From an uncultured Dehalococcoidia bacterium (GTDB taxonomy: Bacteria > Chloroflexota > Dehalococcoidia > Lucifugimonadales > UBA3495): a DNA stretch of 64,000 nucleotides. Positions within the stretch are counted from its first letter, which is position 1. Every line of letters begins with the position of its first letter. The position numbers and the translations under genes were made by a program. The notes under the pieces were generated by a model. The model saw only the letters and a program-made list of their open reading frames with translations. It made no database searches and was not told where the DNA came from. The stretch is taken from positions 2,480,001 to 2,544,000 of the forward strand of contig OY282456.1 in NCBI GenBank assembly GCA_958296225.1, read 5' to 3'. This document shows, in pieces, positions 58,812 through 64,000 of the stretch.

Positions 58812-60212
58812 ATGACGGAATGGCCGCCGATTTATGACGCCGGGTATGTGCCGGATGCCAGAGCGGAGCACTGGGACACGCGGCGGGAAACGATGCCGGC
58901 GGCGGAGCGCGACGGCGTCATCCTGGAAAAGCTGCGGGGACAGGTTCGCTATGCCTGGGAGCATAGCGGGTTTTACCGCGACTTCTGGAGCGACGCGCCC
59001 GTTGACCCGGCCAACATCCGCAGCCTCGCTGAGTTTGCCCGGCTACCGATTCTGACCAAGGACGACGTGCGCCTGGAGCAGGAAGCCTATCCCCCTTATG
59101 GCCGTTTGCTTTGCATCCCGCCGGAGCAGGTGTACCGGATTCATGGGACGTCGGGGACTACGGGGCGACCTACGGTTTTTGGCATCAGCCGGGGGGATTG
59201 GGAGCGGATTGGAGAGGCGCACGCGCGTATTCTGTGGGCCGCCGGCGTGCGGCCCGGCGATACCGTTATGGTGTCTGCCGTGTTCAGTCTGTACGTGGGC
59301 AGCTGGGGCGCGCTGGCGGGGGCGGAGCGGCTGGGCGCGGCCTGCTTTCCCTTTGGCGCCGGCGCGCCCGGGCAGACGGAGCGGGCGGTGGAGTGGGCGC
59401 AGCTGGTGCGTCCTACCGCCCTGTACGCCACGCCGTCCTATGCGTTGTATCTGGCGGAAACGGCGCGGGAGATGGGCGTTGACCCGCGCGCCGATTTCGC
59501 CTTCCGCCTGATGTTCTTTAGCGGCGAACCGGGCGCCAGCGTGCCGGCCACCCGTCAGGCCATTGAGGACGCTTTCGGCTGCTATGTGGTTGACCAGGGC
59601 AGCATGGCCGAAATGACGCCCTGGATGACCAACGGGGGCTGCCGTCATATGGAGCGGGGGATGCACCTGTGGCAGGATATTGTGTACACTGAGCTGGTGG
59701 ATGCCGAAACCCGCCAACCCGTGCCGACGGGCGGCGAGGGAGTGCCGGTCTATTCTCACCTGGAGCGCGAATCGCAGCCAATGATACGGTACTGGTCGGG
59801 GGACATTGCCCGCTGGGATGTGGTGGACTGCCCCTGCGGACGCACCTATCCGACCCTGCCGCTGGGCATCTACGGGCGGGCTGACGATATGCTGATCATA
59901 CGCGGGCAGAACGTGTTCCCGTCGCGAATTGAGGACGTATTGCGCGCGCTGGACGAGTTCGGCGGCGAGTTCCGGCTGGTAGTGGCGCGGGAACGGGGCT
60001 ACCTGGACCGGCTGACGGTGCAGACCGAGGTGTCGGCCGCAGTCTGGGCGTCGGCGGGCGAAGCCGGGCCGGCCGGGTTGGAGCCGCTGCGCCGCCGGGT
60101 GTCCGACACGCTGCGGCGGGCGCTGGGCGTGGGCGTCGCCGTGGAGTTACGACCGGAGGGCGAGTTCGAGCGGACGCAGTTCAAGGCCCGGCGCGTCATC
60201 GACCTGCGGTAG
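58812..60212 (+). CDS. Phenylacetate-CoA ligase family acyl-CoA synthetase
   Basis: A 466-aa adenylate-forming enzyme with the family's P-loop-like YRIHGTSGTTGRPTVFG and downstream YRSGDIA-like YWSGDIARWDVVDCPCGRTYPTL, GRADDMLIIRGQNVFPSRIEDV. The Cys pair CPCG is usual in phenylacetate-CoA ligases. Known 2-hydroxyisobutyrate-CoA ligases belong to this family and lie next to hcmA and hcmB, so activation of 2-hydroxyisobutyrate is the best guess. GAGGG precedes the ATG. Confidence 0.83.
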   Translation: MTEWPPIYDAGYVPDARAEHWDTRRETMPAAERDGVILEKLRGQVRYAWEHSGFYRDFWSDAPVDPANIRSLAEFARLPILTKDDVRLEQEAYPPYGRLLCIPPEQVYRIHGTSGTTGRPTVFGISRGDWERIGEAHARILWAAGVRPGDTVMVSAVFSLYVGSWGALAGAERLGAACFPFGAGAPGQTERAVEWAQLVRPTALYATPSYALYLAETAREMGVDPRADFAFRLMFFSGEPGASVPATRQAIEDAFGCYVVDQGSMAEMTPWMTNGGCRHMERGMHLWQDIVYTELVDAETRQPVPTGGEGVPVYSHLERESQPMIRYWSGDIARWDVVDCPCGRTYPTLPLGIYGRADDMLIIRGQNVFPSRIEDVLRALDEFGGEFRLVVARERGYLDRLTVQTEVSAAVWASAGEAGPAGLEPLRRRVSDTLRRALGVGVAVELRPEGEFERTQFKARRVIDLR

Positions 60213-60221
60213 GCGGTGGTG

Positions 60222-60995
60222 ATGGCCGGAGTTTCCTTGCATCGCCGGCCAGGCATACCCGGGCCAAGGGCGTCAATTGGCGAGATTGTTCCCGGCCTTT
60301 ACCAGCGGGCTTTGTTCACCACCAGCGCTTTTATCGTGGCGACGCCGGATGAGGCGACCGGCGCGTGGTCGGTGGCGGTAATTGACGCCGGCTGGCGGCA
60401 TTTTCACAACCGCCCGGTGCTGAATTACCTGCGGCGGTTGGGGCATAGGCCGGAATCGGTGCAGCGGCTGATTGCTACGCACTGGCATCCGGACCATATT
60501 GGCGGGATGTCGGGCCTGCAACGGGCGACCGGCGCGGCGGTGGCGGCGCACCGGCTGGAGGCGCCCTATCTGGCCGGCGAAGCCGGGCGGGTCATTCCGC
60601 ATCCGGCCAACCGGCGGTGGATGCGCCCGCTGCTGTGGCCTTTGCTGGCGCCGCTAAGGCCGCCGCGCTTTCCGGTGGCGTCGGCGCTGGACGACGGCGA
60701 TGTGCTGCCGCTGCTAAACGGCGCGCGGGTTATCCATACGCCGGGACATACGCCGGGGAGCATCAGCCTGCATTTTCCCGACGACGGCGTGCTGCTGGTG
60801 GGCGACGCGCTGCAACGGGTCGGCAGCCGGCTGACACTGCCCACCCGCTGGTTTTCCAGCGATCTGGAGGCGGCGAAAGGGTCGGTGCGGAAACTGGCCG
60901 GGCTTGATTTTGAGGTGATTTGCTTTAGCCACTTCCAGCCGCTGCGACAGCGGGCGCCGGCTGCGCTGCGTTCACTGGCCGAGTATGTGGGATAA
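60222..60995 (+). CDS. MBL-fold metallohydrolase
   Basis: A protein of about 257 aa with the MBL zinc motif THWHPDHIGG, then HTPGHTPGSISLHF and VGDALQRVG and the final SHFQPL. It follows the ligase gene by nine bases. A thioesterase or hydroxyacid hydrolase role within the operon is possible. Confidence 0.83.
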   Translation: MAGVSLHRRPGIPGPRASIGEIVPGLYQRALFTTSAFIVATPDEATGAWSVAVIDAGWRHFHNRPVLNYLRRLGHRPESVQRLIATHWHPDHIGGMSGLQRATGAAVAAHRLEAPYLAGEAGRVIPHPANRRWMRPLLWPLLAPLRPPRFPVASALDDGDVLPLLNGARVIHTPGHTPGSISLHFPDDGVLLVGDALQRVGSRLTLPTRWFSSDLEAAKGSVRKLAGLDFEVICFSHFQPLRQRAPAALRSLAEYVG

Positions 60996-61047
60996 TGCGG
61001 CGGCTCCGGAACGCACGGGGCAATAATGATTGCGGAGGTGTTTTCCG

Positions 61048-62313
61048 ATGTCCGCTGACGGTAATACGGTTTCTGCCGGCCGGGGCCGGCTGCCTTTGCC
61101 CCTGGAGGGCATTCGGGTGCTGGATGCCACCCACATCGTCGCCGGCCCTTTCTGCTCGCTGATCCTGGCCGATATGGGCGCGGAGGTGATCAAGATTGAG
61201 CGGCCCCGCACCGGCGACCTGGCCCGCGGGCGCGGCCCTTTTACCGGCGATGCCGATACCGGCCGGGTCAGCAGCCGTTTCCTGGGGGTCAATCGCAACA
61301 AAAAGTCGGTTACTCTGGACCTGCGAAACCCGACTTGCAAAGGGGCTTTCGAGACGCTGGCCGCCAAGTCGGACGTGCTGTTGGACAACTGGGGGCCGGG
61401 GGCGTTCCGGCGGCTGGGGCTGGGTTATGACCGGCTGCGGGAAATCAATCCCCGCCTGATTTACGCCGAGATTACGGGCTACGGCGACGGCGACGGCGCG
61501 GCGGGACGCGGGCCTTACTCGGACTGGCCGGCCAACAACCTGGCGATTCAGGCGATGTCGGGCTGGATGGAGATTACGGGCGCTCCCGGCGGGACGCCGC
61601 AGGCCGTTGGCGACAACATGGGCGACTCGGTGCCCGGCGTCTGGGCGGCTCTGGGCGTGGTGCTGGCGCTGGAAACCCGCCGGCAGACCGGCGTCGGGCA
61701 GCACGTTGACGTGGCAATGTACGAGTGCATGGCCGCCCACGTCATCAGCAATATGAACGCCTATCAGGCCACCGGCGACGTTCCCGGCCGCACCCGCGCG
61801 GCGTCCCTCGGCCCCGGCCTGGCGTTCCGGGCCGCCGACGGCTATGTCATTATGGCCGGCGTCCGCAGTCCGCAGCGACTGGCCGCCCTGTGGGAGTTGG
61901 TGGGCCGCCCCGATTTGCCGGCGGCGGATACGCGCTATCTGCAACAGTTCCCCGACGCCGATTTTGTGTTCGAGCAGGTGATACCGGCGATTGAAGGATG
62001 GTCGTCGCAACGGCCCCGGTGGGAAGTGGCCGGCCGGCTCACCGAATTGGGCTTTTCCATGGGGGTTACGCAGACCGTGGCCGACCTGGCGGACTGCCCG
62101 CAACTGGCGGCGCGGGGTATGTACGTTGACACCGGGGACACTTTGGGCGGAACTTTCCGCTCCCTGGCGACGCCAATACGACTGACGGCGTGCCGGCCGT
62201 CGGAGGCGGGCACGCCGCCGGCGCTGGGGGAGCACAATGCCGAGGTTCTGACCACGCTGGGCGGGTTGACGGTCGAGGAACTGGCCGCGCTGGAGGGAGA
62301 GGGAGCGGTGTAA
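61048..62313 (+). CDS. Class III CoA-transferase (CaiB/BaiF family)
   Basis: A 421-aa enzyme: LEGIRVLDATHIVAGPFCSLILADMGAEVIKIERP at the N-terminus, and the catalytic aspartate region VGDNMGDSVPG. Class III transferases move CoA between carboxylic acids such as formyl-CoA and oxalate. GGAGG precedes the ATG. It closes the mutase operon and could exchange CoA with the hydroxyacid substrates. Confidence 0.87.
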   Translation: MSADGNTVSAGRGRLPLPLEGIRVLDATHIVAGPFCSLILADMGAEVIKIERPRTGDLARGRGPFTGDADTGRVSSRFLGVNRNKKSVTLDLRNPTCKGAFETLAAKSDVLLDNWGPGAFRRLGLGYDRLREINPRLIYAEITGYGDGDGAAGRGPYSDWPANNLAIQAMSGWMEITGAPGGTPQAVGDNMGDSVPGVWAALGVVLALETRRQTGVGQHVDVAMYECMAAHVISNMNAYQATGDVPGRTRAASLGPGLAFRAADGYVIMAGVRSPQRLAALWELVGRPDLPAADTRYLQQFPDADFVFEQVIPAIEGWSSQRPRWEVAGRLTELGFSMGVTQTVADLADCPQLAARGMYVDTGDTLGGTFRSLATPIRLTACRPSEAGTPPALGEHNAEVLTTLGGLTVEELAALEGEGAV

Positions 62314-62394
62314 GCCGAGGGGCGCAAGCCGGCATCAGGCGGTCATTCCGCTAAATGCGCCGGCGGTGGTTTGGCGATAACGTGGGTATCCGGC

Positions 62395-62423
62395 TTGACT
62401 CTCATTGACTGCGTTACTATAGA
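62395..62423 (+). promoter_or_regulatory. alaS promoter
   Basis: TTGACT, exactly 17 bases, TATAGA. The start codon is about 335 bases downstream, so the mRNA has a long leader. Confidence 0.7.
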
Positions 62424-62589
62424 GAACATACCAAAGCCGGATGTCGAGGCTGGGTTGCGTAATGCAACCCGCGACTGCGCCAAAGGAGCGTCCAGCAAGA
62501 AAAACCATGCCACGACCGACCTGCGGCAGCGGATTGACCTTTCGGCAGTAGCAGCGGCCTGGTCCCAACTTCGCCCGCCTGGCGGCATT

Positions 62590-62692
62590 GCGTTGGGCCG
62601 GCCGCCGCCCGGCCCAACGCGAGGCTGGCCAGGCTGAAGCTAACGCGCGGCTGGACGCCGCAATGCCGGCCGGCCGCCGCCCGGCCCAACGC
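62590..62692. repeat. Repeated hairpin in the alaS leader
   Basis: GCGTTGGGCC and GGCCCAACGC (62590-62620) form a 10-bp perfect hairpin. The right part, GGCCGCCGCCCGGCCCAACG, recurs at about 62672. No T-box consensus (AGGGTGGNACCGCG) was found in the leader. Confidence 0.65.
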
Positions 62693-62760
62693 AGTTGTTG
62701 ACGCTGCCCGGGGGCCGCCCTACAATCTTGGCTACCCCATCCCACCGGAGTCTTACCGCT

Positions 62761-64000
62761 ATGGACGGCGACAGCATTCGCAATTCCTTTCGCAGCTTTT
62801 TTGAGGAACGGGGGCATCTGCCGATGCCGTCGGCCTCGTTGATTCCGGCCGGCGACCCGACGCTGCTGTTCACCTCGGCCGGCATGGTGCCTTTCAAGCC
62901 CTTTTTTATGGGGGAGCAGACGCCGCCGCGGCGTCGTCTTACCAGCTGCCAGAAGTCTTTTCGCACCACCGACATTGACGAGGTGGGGGACCACAAGCAC
63001 CTGACCTTTTTCGAGATGCTGGGCAATTTCAGCATCGGCGACTATTTCAAAAAGGACGCGGTGGCCCTGGCCTGGGAACTGTGCACCGGCCGGTTCCGGC
63101 TGGAGCCGGAGCGGATGTACGTTACCGTCCACCTGGACGACGATGAGGCTTATGACCTGTGGCGCAAGGACATTGGCGTGCCGCCGGAGCGGATTTATCG
63201 CTATGGGAACGCGGATAACTGGTGGGGGCCGGCCGGTTTGGAGGGGCCTACCGGGCCCTGCTCGGAGCTGCATTATGACGGGGGCGCCGGAAAGGGCATC
63301 GGCCAGCATCCCGTTACCGACGCGATGATGGCTCCCGATGCGCTGACCGCAATGCTGCGGCGCGAGGCGGAGGGCGGGCCGCCGGCCGCGCCCGGCGGCT
63401 GCCATCCCAACTGCGACTGCGAGCGGTTCGTAGAGTTGTGGAACCTGGTTTTTATGCAGTTTTACCAGGATTTGGAGGGCGTCCGCACGCCGCTGCCGGC
63501 GCCGAGCGTGGATACGGGGATGGGTTTGGAGCGGGCCGCCGCCGTGCTGCAGGGCAAGCCCAACGTCTATGAGACCGACCTGTTCCGCCCTATCATTGAC
63601 ACCGTGTGCCGGCTCACGGGGCGGCAGTACGGCGCGGATGCCGATACCGATTACGCTATCCGTGTCGTTGCGGAACACGCGCGGGCGGCGGCGTTTCTCA
63701 TCGGCGACGGCGTGGCGCCTTCCAACAGCGAGCGGGGCTACGTGCTGCGGCGCATCATCCGCCGCGCCATCCGCTACGGGCGGCAGCTGGGGCTGGACCG
63801 GCCCTTTATGACCGAGGTTGCCGCCGCCGTAGGCGAACGCTTTGCCGCCGCATACCCGGCCCTGTCGGAAAACGGCGACTTCATCCGCCGCGTTATCGGG
63901 CTGGAGGAAAACCAGTTCCTGGACAACATCCGGCACGGGATGCCGATACTTGAAAATACCCTGCACGACCTGAAAGCCGGCGCGGCGGGGGCCATTCCCG
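62761..64000 (+). CDS. alaS: Alanyl-tRNA synthetase, N-terminal part
   Basis: The frame from ATG runs off the right edge. Residues visible (about 413) contain the class II motifs: TSAGMVPFKPFF, RLTSCQKSFRTTDIDEVGDHKHLTFFEMLGNFSIGDYFK (motif 2 region), EGPTGPCSELHYD and VELWNLVFMQFYQD, then DTGMGLERAAAVLQG (motif 3). It charges tRNA-Ala. The strong promoter, the long leader and the standard start leave no doubt about identity. Confidence 0.97.
   Translation, partial: MDGDSIRNSFRSFFEERGHLPMPSASLIPAGDPTLLFTSAGMVPFKPFFMGEQTPPRRRLTSCQKSFRTTDIDEVGDHKHLTFFEMLGNFSIGDYFKKDAVALAWELCTGRFRLEPERMYVTVHLDDDEAYDLWRKDIGVPPERIYRYGNADNWWGPAGLEGPTGPCSELHYDGGAGKGIGQHPVTDAMMAPDALTAMLRREAEGGPPAAPGGCHPNCDCERFVELWNLVFMQFYQDLEGVRTPLPAPSVDTGMGLERAAAVLQGKPNVYETDLFRPIIDTVCRLTGRQYGADADTDYAIRVVAEHARAAAFLIGDGVAPSNSERGYVLRRIIRRAIRYGRQLGLDRPFMTEVAAAVGERFAAAYPALSENGDFIRRVIGLEENQFLDNIRHGMPILENTLHDLKAGAAGAIP

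Noticed and set aside
62761-62900. T-box riboswitch in front of alaS
   Set aside because: No AGGGTGGNACCGCG-type box or specifier-loop arrangement was found between the promoter and the start codon.

Overview
The window is about 64 kb of GC-rich bacterial chromosome with short intergenic gaps and many ATGA-type start/stop overlaps. No rRNA or tRNA gene was seen, so the lineage is inferred from gene content. PspA with a PspAA partner, DUF1800/DUF1501 secretome-type genes, twin Uma2 genes, four monocarboxylate-type MFS transporters, acyl-CoA and CoA-transferase enzymes, and GLUG-repeat surface proteins together suggest a marine or sponge-associated Chloroflexota (SAR202/Dehalococcoidia- or Caldilinea-like). 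This assignment is an inference.

Layout. 1-6.3 kb: an envelope and polyamine module with DUF350, DUF4178, a new 59-aa membrane protein, pspA, a chimeric PspAA/PspA gene, PspAA, DUF3326, a carboxynorspermidine-type decarboxylase and a K+ channel. 6.3-8 kb: non-coding repeats. 8-27 kb: two related, convergent GLUG surface proteins bracket a 13-kb segment. That segment holds a GMC/DUF1800/NHL/DUF1501 operon, nitroreductase, crotonase and hydrolase genes, a repeat-rich coiled-coil protein and two tandem MFS transporters. 27-38 kb: an orphan metal-type ABC ATPase, a VOC protein, a 350-bp tandem duplication, two MaoC-like proteins, a PHP phosphoesterase, a two-subunit TPP decarboxylase whose 3' end has been duplicated around a small nuclease island, an HpcH-type aldolase and a GT-C membrane protein. 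38.0-38.5 kb: RNase P RNA on the minus strand with its own promoter. 38.5-48 kb: a small inverted-repeat element, then transporter, oxidase, MoxR and nucleotide-sanitation genes and an acyl-CoA dehydrogenase. 46-52 kb: a sulfur module with a sulfite-oxidase-like molybdoenzyme, a four-domain rhodanese and a cysteine-dioxygenase-like cupin, plus two Uma2 genes. 51.7-55.5 kb: accessory genes, including a DUF5678/retropepsin pair bracketed by 36-bp direct repeats, a luciferase-like oxidoreductase, an orphan antitoxin-like gene and a PLD nuclease with a winged-helix-like tail. 55.6-62.3 kb: a B12 mutase operon whose large subunit carries the Ile/Asp pair of 2-hydroxyisobutyryl-CoA mutase. It also encodes the B12 subunit, a phenylacetate-CoA-ligase-like enzyme, an MBL hydrolase and a class III CoA-transferase, and it is interrupted by a GHKL ATPase/DUF4325 pair. 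The window ends inside alaS, which has a strong promoter and a long leader.

The most interesting points are the HcmA-type operon with its embedded switch-like pair, the chimeric pspA duplication, the poly-G tract at the start of the large surface protein together with the inverted homologous tails of the two surface genes, the duplicated 3' end around the nuclease island, and the direct-repeat-bracketed protease cassette. All functional calls come from reading motifs by eye; no database search was run.
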